In this document: piece by piece, positions 19,066-27,506 of the stretch
Numbering within the stretch: the first letter of the stretch is position 1
How the letters are laid out: each line of letters starts with the position of its first letter
NCBI GenBank assembly: GCA_027490985.1
Contig: JAIXXC010000155.1
Span: forward strand, 1 to 42,491
Source: Verrucomicrobiales bacterium
Lineage (GTDB): Bacteria; Verrucomicrobiota; Verrucomicrobiia; Limisphaerales; UBA9464
DNA length: 42,491 nt
Reading direction: 5' to 3'
The notes under the pieces: generated by a model
Databases searched by the model: none
The model's input: the letters and a program-made list of their open reading frames with translations, nothing else
Told to the model about the DNA's origin: nothing
Program-made: the position numbers and the translations under genes

Positions 19066-19182
19066 AGATACCCGGGGTTGGGAGATGGGCCGAGACTAAG
19101 GGGCGCCGCCGACCGCCGGCAATCCCGAGTTGCGTCGATGCCGCGATCAGCGGCTAATCCGGAGGCTCTCCGCCGGACCCGC

Positions 19183-19605
19183 ATGAGTCTCATCCATCCC
19201 CGCTCCCACCTGGTGCGCTGTGCCAACCGGCACTGCCGATCCATGGTGCTGTCGGGAGATTCCCGCTGCGCGCGCTGCGGGTCGGGCCAGACGCCTCAGG
19301 CCCCCCTTCGGGCCCAGGCGCGACTTCGGCACTGCTCCAACCGCGCCTGTCGGGCCTTCATCCTGGATTCGGACACCCGATGCGCTCATTGCGGTTGCGA
19401 GGCTCCGGCTTTCAAGGCCTTCCGCTTCGGCGTGACGATGATGGGGCGCGCTGCCCAGGTCGGAGCCGCCGTCGGAATCCTGCTGCTGCTGGCCCTTTGG
19501 GTGTTGAAATTCGACAAGGCCCGGTTCGATCCCGAATCGCCCGCTGTCCACGCCCCGGCATCGGGAACCCCGACGGGCCAAGACTCCCGGGATACCGACC
19601 GCTGA
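19183..19605 (+). CDS. Small membrane protein with two zinc-ribbon-like repeats
   Basis: The protein has 140 residues from the ATG at 19183 (a second in-frame ATG at 19138 would add 15 residues). Two near-copies follow: VRCANRHCRSMVLSGDSRCARCG (~11-33) and RHCSNRACRAFILDSDTRCAHCG (~47-69), written here as CxxxxC-x10-CxxC each. Each set of four Cys could bind one zinc. A single transmembrane helix follows (~86-104, GAAVGILLLLALWVL) and then a polar Pro-rich tail of about 35 residues. With no signal peptide, the zinc modules should be cytoplasmic. I do not recognise a named family. It is divergent from the Gfo/Idh gene (117-bp gap) and convergent with the SUMF1-like gene. The Cys spacing and repeat make a real gene likely. 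Confidence 0.65.
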   Translation: MSLIHPRSHLVRCANRHCRSMVLSGDSRCARCGSGQTPQAPLRAQARLRHCSNRACRAFILDSDTRCAHCGCEAPAFKAFRFGVTMMGRAAQVGAAVGILLLLALWVLKFDKARFDPESPAVHAPASGTPTGQDSRDTDR

Positions 19606-19675
19606 AGCGCTCCGACACGACGCGCCCTCCCCCGAACCCGCTGCCAGACCGATCCGATCGAGGCTCCCACCGGCG

Positions 19676-20554
19676 TCAGGGGCGTGGCAGCAACACCGGC
19701 CGAAAACCCAGATAATCGCCACGGAGTTCCGGAGTCATGGCCCCGCGGATGGCCGATCGGGCCCGCCGCGTGCCGTAGAGGCGGCTACCACCCCGATAGC
19801 AGCGAAAGGTCCCGGCCGAAGGGCCCGTGGGATCGTGAACGGCATTCGTCGGATAGTCTCCATACCAGTCGCGACACCACTCCCAGACATTGCCATGCAG
19901 ATCATGCAACCCCCAGGCATTGGGGCTGCGGGTCTTCACCGCATGGGCTTTGCCCTCGGAGTTGGATTCGATCCAGGCCAGGGCGTTCAGATCACCCGCA
20001 AAGGGGCCGGTGGTGCCCGCTCGGCAGGCGTATTCCCATTGGGCCTCGGTCGGCAGATCCCACTCCCAGCCTTCGGGAATGAGTCCGGCCTCACGATGCC
20101 GGCGGGTCAGGGCCCGACAGTACTCCTGGGCCTCCGGCCACGAAACCTGATTGACCGGTTGGTCGGGCGCCTTGCCGTGGCTGGGATTGGTCGGCTTCAC
20201 GGCCTCCCACTGCGCCTGGGTGCACTCGGTCTCGGCCATGAAGAATCCCCGCGTGAACACCACCTCGTGCTGGACTTCATCCTTGTCGCGTTGGGCCTCG
20301 TCCGAAGGACTGCCCATGACGAAGCGGCCCGCGGGCACCCATCGAACGGGCCAGCGATGCGTGCCAAGGACCACGGTGACCGTCGCACCGGGCTTCAGCG
20401 ACTGGAGGTTCGTCCAAGCCTGGGAAGGCCGCAGCGCCTCCGGCACTCCCGGAGCCGGGGCTGAACCGGCAAGGCACGTGGACTCGGTGGCGACAACCCT
20501 CAGGGAGGCGCTCAAGATCGCTGTCTGGAGGGAAAGCCAAACCAACGGGGACAT
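19676..20554 (-). CDS. Exported SUMF1/FGE-fold protein lacking the catalytic cysteines
   Basis: The protein has 292 residues from the ATG at 20554, which begins a signal-like segment (MSPLVWLSLQTAILSASLRV); an ATG at 20575 is an alternative. Residues ~70-290 are the formylglycine-generating-enzyme fold: VPAGRFVMGSP, ETECTQAQWEAV, PVNQVSWPEAQEYCRAL, LPTEAQWEYACRAG and NAWGLHDLHGNVWEWC. The C-terminal part reads CYRGGSRLYGTRRARSA. In true FGE the segment after GGS carries the two active Cys; here there is none, so sulfatase activation is unlikely. FGE-fold proteins without them serve as binding or structural domains. It is divergent from the LTD/CotH gene, sharing a 156-bp intergenic region. 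Confidence 0.85.
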   Translation of the reverse strand: MSPLVWLSLQTAILSASLRVVATESTCLAGSAPAPGVPEALRPSQAWTNLQSLKPGATVTVVLGTHRWPVRWVPAGRFVMGSPSDEAQRDKDEVQHEVVFTRGFFMAETECTQAQWEAVKPTNPSHGKAPDQPVNQVSWPEAQEYCRALTRRHREAGLIPEGWEWDLPTEAQWEYACRAGTTGPFAGDLNALAWIESNSEGKAHAVKTRSPNAWGLHDLHGNVWEWCRDWYGDYPTNAVHDPTGPSAGTFRCYRGGSRLYGTRRARSAIRGAMTPELRGDYLGFRPVLLPRP

Positions 20555-20558
20555 AACG

Positions 20559-20574
20559 GTGTCAATGGACACCA
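20559..20574. promoter_or_regulatory. Perfect inverted repeat upstream of the SUMF1-like gene
   Basis: GGTGTC (20559-20564), four bases and GACACC (20569-20574) lie just upstream of the chosen start at 20554, in the divergent intergenic region. It may be an operator or a leader hairpin covering the translation start. If the ATG at 20575 is the true start it would be coding and probably accidental. Confidence 0.25.
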
Positions 20575-20710
20575 TCGGAGGCCGTGCATCAACGCCGATC
20601 CGGCACCCTTTCGAATCCGACCCACGCATCCGGGCTCCTCAAGGGCGACCCATTCCATCGCAATGGCGCTTTGACGGAGACCGATCCTCCAAAGAAACTG
20701 CAGCCATTCC

Positions 20711-23700
20711 ATGGCACTTTTCCGCGCGGCTGCATTGCTCCTCTTGGTTCTGCTGACTCTGGGTTCTTCCGGGGTCCGAGCCGCCCTGCACATCGTGTCG
20801 GTGGACCCTCCTCCGGGCCGGGTCACCGATCTCGAACGGATCACCGTCACCTTCAGTGCGCCGGTCAATGGCGTCAGCGCGGGTGATTTCCTCGTCAACG
20901 GAGTCCCGGCCGCCTCGTCGTTCGGATCGGGTGCCACCTATGACTTCTTCTTCAAAGCTCCGCCCTACGGTCCGGTGACCATCACCTGGGGTCCGCTACA
21001 CACGATCCAGGATCTGGGGCAACCCCCCACCCGCTTCGACGCCTCGGTCGCCAGCGCCAATTGGAATTATGAGCGGGTCGACCTGAGATCTCCGGAAGTC
21101 GCTGCGATACTCCCGCCACCCGGCCTGAGCCTGCAGCGTCTGGGTGAGATTCGGATCCGATTCAACCGACCGGTGGTCGGAGTCGACGCGACCGATCTCC
21201 GCCTCAACGGCGTCCCCTCACAGCAGGTCGAGGGGGTGGGAGCCGGCCCCTATGTGTTCCGGTTCGCCCCTCCGGGGCCCGGGACCGCCGACGTGTCGTG
21301 GGCGAGCGACACCGGAATCCACGCCGAGGACGACCCCGCTCTGACATTCTCGGGCACCGGTGTCTCGTACCGAATCGGGGTACCATCGACGGAGCGTCGC
21401 ATCATTGTTCGCGAGTTCCTCTCGGAGAACCTGTCGGGGCTCAAGGACGAGGACGGCGACCCGGAAGACTGGATTGAACTCTTCAATGCGGGCGACACCG
21501 AGGTCGACTTGAACGGATGGAGTCTGAGCAACGATCCCGAGGTGCCCGACTTGTGGGTTTTCCCCAGCCTGGTGCTGCCGCCCTCGGGTTCCACTTTGAT
21601 CTGGGCCTCGGGCAAAGACCGGACCCGACAACCGGCCAACCGCTACCTGCATACGAACTTCAAACTGAACTCCAACGGCGGATCCGTTCAATTGTCAGGC
21701 CCCGACCTCCCGCGATCGGCGGTCGACCGGGTCGACTATCCGCGGCAGGCCCCCGATGTTTCGTACGGCCTGAATGGCGGGACCCCGGCCCGGGAGTTCC
21801 GCTTCTTCGCCCCGCCCACACCGTCGGCGCCCAACGGAACGAGTCCCCTGACCAATGCCGTCCCGGACCTGCACTTCAGCGTGCCGCGCGGCTTCTTCGC
21901 GGTGCCCTTTGGGCTGTCGATCGCCTCGCCGCAGGCCGGGGTGACCATCCGCTACACCACCAACGGCAGCATCCCGACCTTGAACAACGGGGTCACGTAC
22001 ACCCGACCCATCGCCATCCAGGCCAACCGAGTGATCCGTGCCGTGGGTTTCGCCTCCAACCAGATCCCTTCCCGCGTCCAGACCCACACCTACCTCTACA
22101 ATCTTCCGGCCTCGCGTCGCCTGCTGCCGGTGATCTCCCTGGTGACCGCCACCAACCACCTCTATGGCCGCACCGGGATCATGGAGTTCAATCCCCGCAA
22201 CACGGTGAACCACGGACTGGCCTGGGAGCGCCCGGTCTCGGTGGAATGGATCCGCCCCGAAGACAACGGCGGATTCCAGGTCGATGCCGGCATCCGGGTG
22301 GCCGGCGGGGATTACATCCGGGGTCTCTACGCCTACAACACGACGGCCCTTCCCCAGAGCAAGTACTCGTTCCGCCTGTATTTCCGGGGCGAATACGGTG
22401 AGGGCCGGCTCCGGTACCGGGTGTTCCCGGGAACCACGGTTTCCGAATTCGACACGCTCCACCTGCGGGCCGGCATGAACGACCCCGTCAACCCCCTGTT
22501 GAAAGACGAGTTCGTGCGGACCCTGTGCGATCAGGTGGGGCTCGTCGCCAGCCACGGCACCTTCGTCCACCTGTTCCTGAACGGAGCCTACCGCGGCATC
22601 TACAATCCGGCCGAACGAGTGAATGAAGACTTCCTGCAGGCCTACCATGGTGGGGGCCCGCTCTGGGATGTCATTGGACCCGGCAATGCGGCTCTGAGTG
22701 GCGACACCATCGCGTGGTCGGCCCTCCGCAATGCAGCCCGGAAAGATCTGACCCAGCGGACCAATTACCTCGAGGTGGCCTCCCGGATGGATCTCTCCAA
22801 TTTCATCGACTACCTGCTGCCTCACATCTGGTCCGACAACGACGATTGGCCCCACAACAACACGCGGGCGGCCCGGGAACGCGTGACGGGTTCCCGGTTT
22901 CGCTTCTATCCCTGGGACGCGGAGTTCTCCTTCGGGTCTCACCCGGTTTCATACGACACCATCGCCAACACCCTCTCGACCACCTCGCCACCGTGGGGCA
23001 CCACCGATTACCAGCAATTGTTCAATTCGCTGAAGCGCTCTCCGGAGTTCCGCCTGCTCTTCGCCGACCGGGTTCACCGGGCATTCTTCAATGGTGGGCC
23101 TCTCACGGATGAGCGCATCCGGGCCGCCTACACCGCCCTCAGGGCCAGGGTTTCTCCGTCGATCTCCGGTTTTTCGGACGTGATCACGCCCTGGATCAAC
23201 AGCCGACGCCCGTATGTGACCAACGCCTTCCAGAAAGCCGGTTTCCTGGCCTCGTCCAATGCCCCGGTGTTGAGCCTCATGGGCGGGCGCGTGATGCCCG
23301 GCGTTCGGCTCACGATGACGCGGAGAACGGGCACGATCTGGTACACGACCAACGGAACCGACCCCCGCATCGCCTTCTCTTCGGAAGTGTCACCCCAAGC
23401 GCGCCGCTATGCCGATGCGCTCCCCCTGCAACCCCCGGTGCTGATCCAAGCCCGCACTCTGAACGGCACCCAATGGAGCGCCTTGGTCACCGCCGACTTC
23501 CAATCGGCCGCGACTCCCGTTCCTGTGTCGATCTCCGAGATCCAATACCATCCGGCCGGCGGAGAGGCCTTCGAGTACCTGGAACTCTGGAATGCCGGAT
23601 CCGTGCCACTGGATGTCTCGGGATTCCAGTTCAGCGGAGTCGATTTCCGGTTTCCCACACCCAGCCTGCCGATTCCCGCGGGCGGGCGGATCATCGTGGC

Positions 23701-26017
23701 CAACGATTCCAATCCCGACCTCTTCCGCCAGCGCCATCCGGGAGTCGCGGTCGCCGGGTGGTTCGGCGGCAGCCTTGCCAACGGCGGCGAACGGTTGGAA
23801 CTCCAAGACAAAGCCGGACGCATCGTGACCTCGGTGGAATACGGGGATTCCCATCGCTGGCCGCAGTCGCCCGATGGCCGAGGGCCCTCTCTCGAAAACC
23901 GCGACCCCTCGTTGGATACCGATGACCCCTCGGCCTGGACGGCCAGTGCTCCCGGAGGCACCCCGGGGGCTCCCCCGCTCCCGCCAAGATCGGCACCGGT
24001 GCGCCTGAACGAACTGATGGCCACGGGTGCCCCGGACTGGGTGGAATTGCACAACCCCGGTTCCACCCCGGTGGACATCGGTGGCTACTCGCTGACCGAC
24101 AAAGACGACCCTCGCCGATTCGTGATTCCCGCCGGCACCACGATCGCTCCGGGAGGATTCCGGGTCTTCTGGAACCGGGCCGAAGGCACCGGCCCGGATC
24201 GACTGACCTTCTCCCTCGATGCCGACGGTGAAACCCTCGTCCTCCTCGATCCCTCCGGAGAGCGGGTGGATGCCGTCCGCTACGGATCGATGGTGGACGG
24301 GTTTTCGCTGGGGCGTGACGCCGCCGGCACCTGGGTCCTCTCCAAGCCCACCCCGGGTTCGACCCATCAGCCCGTTCCCGCCGCCGAACTGTCCACGGCC
24401 CTCACGCTCAATGAACTGCAGTTGCTGCCGAGCCAAGGATCGCCCTGGGTCGAATTGCACAATCCCGACCCGCGTCCGGCGCCGGTGGCGGGCTGGAGTC
24501 TGGCGACCTCGAACGGGGTGGTCCGATTGGCGGGGCCCGCATTCGTGGCTCCCGGAGGCTTCCTGGTGCTGACCGCCGATCGCAAGGCGGACCCACATTC
24601 CCTGGAATGGGATCTGCCGGCGGCGCCCGGGTTCGTCGCCCTCCAGGAACCCACGGGTGGCGAAGTTCAGCGGTGGGTTTCTCCGTCTCCGATCCGGGGC
24701 GGCACTCTGGCGAGAATCCCCGATGCGACGGGTCCGTTCCAGAGTCTGAACGCCGCCGAGACTCCCGGCCTGAGCAACCAGGTGAGCACGCTCGGCCAGC
24801 ACCTCAAGATCTCGGCATTCTCGGCGCGATCCACCCCGGACTGGGTGGACCTGGAGGCGGTCTCGACCGGCTTACCCGCTGGAGTCGCCCTGCGACTGAT
24901 CATCGATCCCCGGGGAAGGCCTCCGGTGACGGTGCCCTTCGCCTCCAGCAACCTCGTGGGATCGGGAGCGCGGGTGCGGCTCTACTGCGGTGCTGCAACC
25001 CTGCCCGAGCCACGGCCATCGATGCCGAGCCTCATCACACCCACACCGCTGCCCGATGAGGGCGGCAGCCTGCGTCTGGAGACCGTCGAGGGGCGCCTGT
25101 TGGACCGTGTCGACTATGGTCCTCAAGTCGTCGACCGACCCGTCTTCCGCCGGGGCGAGGCGTGGTTTCTGGCTCTCGAGGGTCCGATGGCCACGCCCCC
25201 GTTCTCGGCCTCGGTGTTGGCCGACGGATCGACCCTGCGCATCAACGAGTGGATGGCTTCGGGCGGTTCCTCGCTCGACTTCGTAGAACTGTACAATCCG
25301 GATCCGTTGCCGGCGTCCCTCTCGCGATGGGTGCTCACCGACGATCCCAGCATCCGCGGGGCCACCAATCGGAATCTGCCCACCCCGAGCTTCATCGGAG
25401 GCCGAGGGTTCGTTCGGTTCCGCATGGAGGGTAGCGAGGCCACCTCCCCGGGCACGCCGCTGGCATTCCGGCTCAATGCGCTTGGCGAAACGCTGCGCCT
25501 GGTGGGCGAGTACGGCGGCGTGGTCGACAGCGTGGACTACACCGTCCAAGACGAGGGTGTCTCCGAAGGGCTGTTCCCGGACGGATCCTCCACCCGAGTC
25601 CGCTTCCCCAACCGTCCGACCCCCGGATCGCCCAACGCCTCACCCTACCCGGACACCGACGGCGACGGAATGCCCGACGCCTGGGAGGCGGCTCACGGCC
25701 TGCGCTCGGACCTCGCCTCCGACGCACTCGAAGACCCCGACGGAGATGGCGCTTCGAACCGCGACGAATACCGGGCGGGTACCGATCCGCGCCAAGCCAC
25801 GAGCGTGCTCCGGGTGGAGGTGGTCCAGGACTCCACCGGCGCTTGGAAAGTCCGATTCCAGGCTCAGGCCGACCGGAACTACACCGTGCAAGGGTGCGAC
25901 GCGCTGGCCTCTCCCTGGAGCGGCTTCCAGGACATTCCCGCCGGAGTCCCACGGGAGGTGGCAGTCCCGCTGCCCGTGGAGGCCGCCCAACGGTTCTACC
26001 GGGTGATCATTCCCTGA
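20711..26017 (+). CDS. Giant secreted lamin-tail/CotH-kinase surface protein
   Basis: The protein has 1768 residues. Signal peptide at 1-24 (MALFRAAALLLLVLLTLG). Two SbsA-type Ig-like repeats follow (~27-65 and ~132-220; each with VTFSAPVNGV / IRFNRPVVGV). Lamin-tail domain 1 lies at ~230-350 (EDWIELFNAG). A chitobiase-C-like module is at ~392-465 (TIRYTTNGSIPT). The CotH domain spans ~470-800, with GIYNPAERVNEDF and YPWDAEFSFG (~735). A second TIWYTTNGTDP module follows (~857-930). Lamin-tail domains recur at ~939-1045, ~1097-1193, ~1231-1313, ~1508-1612, with a degenerate one at ~1366-1470. A calcium-binding type-3 repeat (DTDGDGMPDAW) lies at ~1647-1697, then a C-terminal ~65-residue domain ending FYRVIIP. 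CotH proteins are atypical kinases; the usual WDxD motif is WDAE here. The role is probably surface binding or modification of extracellular partners. The upstream 156 bp hold its promoter. Confidence 0.92.
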   Translation: MALFRAAALLLLVLLTLGSSGVRAALHIVSVDPPPGRVTDLERITVTFSAPVNGVSAGDFLVNGVPAASSFGSGATYDFFFKAPPYGPVTITWGPLHTIQDLGQPPTRFDASVASANWNYERVDLRSPEVAAILPPPGLSLQRLGEIRIRFNRPVVGVDATDLRLNGVPSQQVEGVGAGPYVFRFAPPGPGTADVSWASDTGIHAEDDPALTFSGTGVSYRIGVPSTERRIIVREFLSENLSGLKDEDGDPEDWIELFNAGDTEVDLNGWSLSNDPEVPDLWVFPSLVLPPSGSTLIWASGKDRTRQPANRYLHTNFKLNSNGGSVQLSGPDLPRSAVDRVDYPRQAPDVSYGLNGGTPAREFRFFAPPTPSAPNGTSPLTNAVPDLHFSVPRGFFAVPFGLSIASPQAGVTIRYTTNGSIPTLNNGVTYTRPIAIQANRVIRAVGFASNQIPSRVQTHTYLYNLPASRRLLPVISLVTATNHLYGRTGIMEFNPRNTVNHGLAWERPVSVEWIRPEDNGGFQVDAGIRVAGGDYIRGLYAYNTTALPQSKYSFRLYFRGEYGEGRLRYRVFPGTTVSEFDTLHLRAGMNDPVNPLLKDEFVRTLCDQVGLVASHGTFVHLFLNGAYRGIYNPAERVNEDFLQAYHGGGPLWDVIGPGNAALSGDTIAWSALRNAARKDLTQRTNYLEVASRMDLSNFIDYLLPHIWSDNDDWPHNNTRAARERVTGSRFRFYPWDAEFSFGSHPVSYDTIANTLSTTSPPWGTTDYQQLFNSLKRSPEFRLLFADRVHRAFFNGGPLTDERIRAAYTALRARVSPSISGFSDVITPWINSRRPYVTNAFQKAGFLASSNAPVLSLMGGRVMPGVRLTMTRRTGTIWYTTNGTDPRIAFSSEVSPQARRYADALPLQPPVLIQARTLNGTQWSALVTADFQSAATPVPVSISEIQYHPAGGEAFEYLELWNAGSVPLDVSGFQFSGVDFRFPTPSLPIPAGGRIIVANDSNPDLFRQRHPGVAVAGWFGGSLANGGERLELQDKAGRIVTSVEYGDSHRWPQSPDGRGPSLENRDPSLDTDDPSAWTASAPGGTPGAPPLPPRSAPVRLNELMATGAPDWVELHNPGSTPVDIGGYSLTDKDDPRRFVIPAGTTIAPGGFRVFWNRAEGTGPDRLTFSLDADGETLVLLDPSGERVDAVRYGSMVDGFSLGRDAAGTWVLSKPTPGSTHQPVPAAELSTALTLNELQLLPSQGSPWVELHNPDPRPAPVAGWSLATSNGVVRLAGPAFVAPGGFLVLTADRKADPHSLEWDLPAAPGFVALQEPTGGEVQRWVSPSPIRGGTLARIPDATGPFQSLNAAETPGLSNQVSTLGQHLKISAFSARSTPDWVDLEAVSTGLPAGVALRLIIDPRGRPPVTVPFASSNLVGSGARVRLYCGAATLPEPRPSMPSLITPTPLPDEGGSLRLETVEGRLLDRVDYGPQVVDRPVFRRGEAWFLALEGPMATPPFSASVLADGSTLRINEWMASGGSSLDFVELYNPDPLPASLSRWVLTDDPSIRGATNRNLPTPSFIGGRGFVRFRMEGSEATSPGTPLAFRLNALGETLRLVGEYGGVVDSVDYTVQDEGVSEGLFPDGSSTRVRFPNRPTPGSPNASPYPDTDGDGMPDAWEAAHGLRSDLASDALEDPDGDGASNRDEYRAGTDPRQATSVLRVEVVQDSTGAWKVRFQAQADRNYTVQGCDALASPWSGFQDIPAGVPREVAVPLPVEAAQRFYRVIIP

Positions 26018-26070
26018 AGGGACATCGCAGGCGGAGGCAAGCTCGGGCTCTGGGAGCGATCCCCCGGGCC

Positions 26071-26086
26071 GAGCCTCCCGAGGCTC
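26071..26086. terminator. Small hairpin between the convergent CotH and DUF1501 genes
   Basis: GAGCCT (26071-26076), loop CCCG and AGGCTC (26081-26086) form a perfect 6-bp stem in the 72-bp gap between the two convergent genes. It is followed by CCTTC on the plus strand. A wider pairing, GGGAGC (26052-26057) with GCTCCC (26083-26088), could form instead. Termination in one or both directions is plausible but not certain. Confidence 0.4.
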
Positions 26087-26089
26087 CCT

Positions 26090-27502
26090 TCAGGCGAAGA
26101 GTTCCGTCACCACGCGCCCATGGACGTCGGTCAACCGGAAATCGCGCCCGGCGTGCCGGTAGGTGAGTTCCTCGTGATCCAGTCCGAGCAGGGCCAGCAG
26201 GGTCGCATGCAGGTCATGCACATGGACCTTCTGGTCGACGCAATAGAAACCGTAGTCGTCGGTGACACCGTAGCTGAAGCCCGCCTTCACGGCCCCGCCG
26301 GCGAGCCACATCGTGAAGGCGTGGGGATGGTGGTCCCGGCCATCGTCGCCCTGGAGGGTGGGCGTGCGGCCGAATTCTCCGCCCCACATCACGAGGGTTT
26401 CGTCCCAAAGTCCTCGTGCCTTGAGGTCTTGGAGCAACGCGGCGATGGGACGATCGACCTCGGAGGCCAGTCGCCCATGATCCTTGGTCAGGTCCGAATG
26501 CTGGTCCCAATAGCCGTGGCTCGCCTGGACGAACCGCACCCCCCGTTCGCTGAACCGCCGCGCCAACAGGCACTGGCGGGCGAAGGAAGCGGTCTTGGGG
26601 TCGTCGAGGCCGTAGAGCTTGCGGGTGGCCGGGCTTTCCCGGTCGAGATCCATGGCCTCGGGAGCCTCGGACTGCATGCGGAAGGCCAGCTCGAAGGCCT
26701 CGATCTGGGCCTCCAGCACGGCATCGGCACCGACCGCCCCGAGATGGTCGCGATTCATGTCGCCGAGGAGGTCCAACTGGGCCCGCTGGGTGAGAGCGTC
26801 GCCATTCGGATCGTGCAGGTAGTGGATGGTGGCCCGATCCACCGGGACACCACCACCGATGGGCGTGCCTTGATGGACGGCCGGCAGGAACGCGCTCGAC
26901 CAATTGCCCACCCCGCCGTGGCCCAGTGTGGGATTGATGGTGATGAACCCCGGCAGGTTGCGGTTCTCGGTGCCCAGGCCGTAGGTCACCCACGACCCCA
27001 TGCTGGGGCGCACGAACGTGTCGGACCCGGTGTGGAGTTTCAGCAACGCGCCCCCATGGGCCTCGTTGGTGCCGTGGACCGCCTTTAGGAAACAGAGGTC
27101 GTCGGCACGGGCTCCCACCAGCGGGAAGAGGTCGCTGATCATCGCTCCGGACTGACCGTACGGGCGGAATTCCCACGGCGAGCGCCTCAGATTGGAGGTC
27201 TTGGCGAACTGGATCCGCGGCTTGTCGAAGGGCAACGGTTTGCCCGAATCCTTCAGGAGCCGCGGCTTCCAATCGAAGGTGTCCACGTGGGATGGCCCCC
27301 CGTGCATGAACAGGAAGATGATCCGCTTGGCCTTGGCCCGGAGCACCGGGGGGCGGGCTGCGAGCGGTTCCCGGCGGCTTTCGGCTCCCAGGAGGTTCCG
27401 ACCGGGCGACAGCAGACCCATCAGGGCCAGATTGCCGAACCCCAGGGCCGATCGGCGGAGGAGACTGCGACGGGACATCCGGGGGTGACGTGGAGGGTTC
27501 AT
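26090..27502 (-). CDS. DUF1501 (sulfatase-fold) protein with Tat signal
   Basis: The protein has 470 residues. The ATG at 27502 leads into a twin-arginine signal (MSRRSLLRRSALGFG), typical of this family. The body has the DUF1501 landmarks: RIIFLFMHGGPSHVDTFDWKP, PHG-like EFRPYGQSGAMISDLFP, VHGTNEAHGGA, SMGSWVTYGLGTE, GVRFVQASHG...WDQH, and LVMWGGEFGRTP near the C-terminus, followed by DGRDHHPHAF. The fold resembles alkaline-phosphatase/sulfatase enzymes, but the activity is unproven. It starts four bases after the stop of the PSCyt2/PSD1 gene on the same strand, the arrangement seen again and again in Planctomycetes and Verrucomicrobia, so the two proteins probably act together in the periplasm, perhaps on sulfated or other complex glycans (inference). 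Confidence 0.93.
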   Translation of the reverse strand: MNPPRHPRMSRRSLLRRSALGFGNLALMGLLSPGRNLLGAESRREPLAARPPVLRAKAKRIIFLFMHGGPSHVDTFDWKPRLLKDSGKPLPFDKPRIQFAKTSNLRRSPWEFRPYGQSGAMISDLFPLVGARADDLCFLKAVHGTNEAHGGALLKLHTGSDTFVRPSMGSWVTYGLGTENRNLPGFITINPTLGHGGVGNWSSAFLPAVHQGTPIGGGVPVDRATIHYLHDPNGDALTQRAQLDLLGDMNRDHLGAVGADAVLEAQIEAFELAFRMQSEAPEAMDLDRESPATRKLYGLDDPKTASFARQCLLARRFSERGVRFVQASHGYWDQHSDLTKDHGRLASEVDRPIAALLQDLKARGLWDETLVMWGGEFGRTPTLQGDDGRDHHPHAFTMWLAGGAVKAGFSYGVTDDYGFYCVDQKVHVHDLHATLLALLGLDHEELTYRHAGRDFRLTDVHGRVVTELFA

Positions 27503-27506
27503 GGGA

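Noticed and set aside
17947-19182. Extension of the twin zinc-ribbon frame far upstream (552 codons in total)
   Set aside because: That part is antisense to the clear Gfo/Idh gene; the Cys repeats begin only after 19183.
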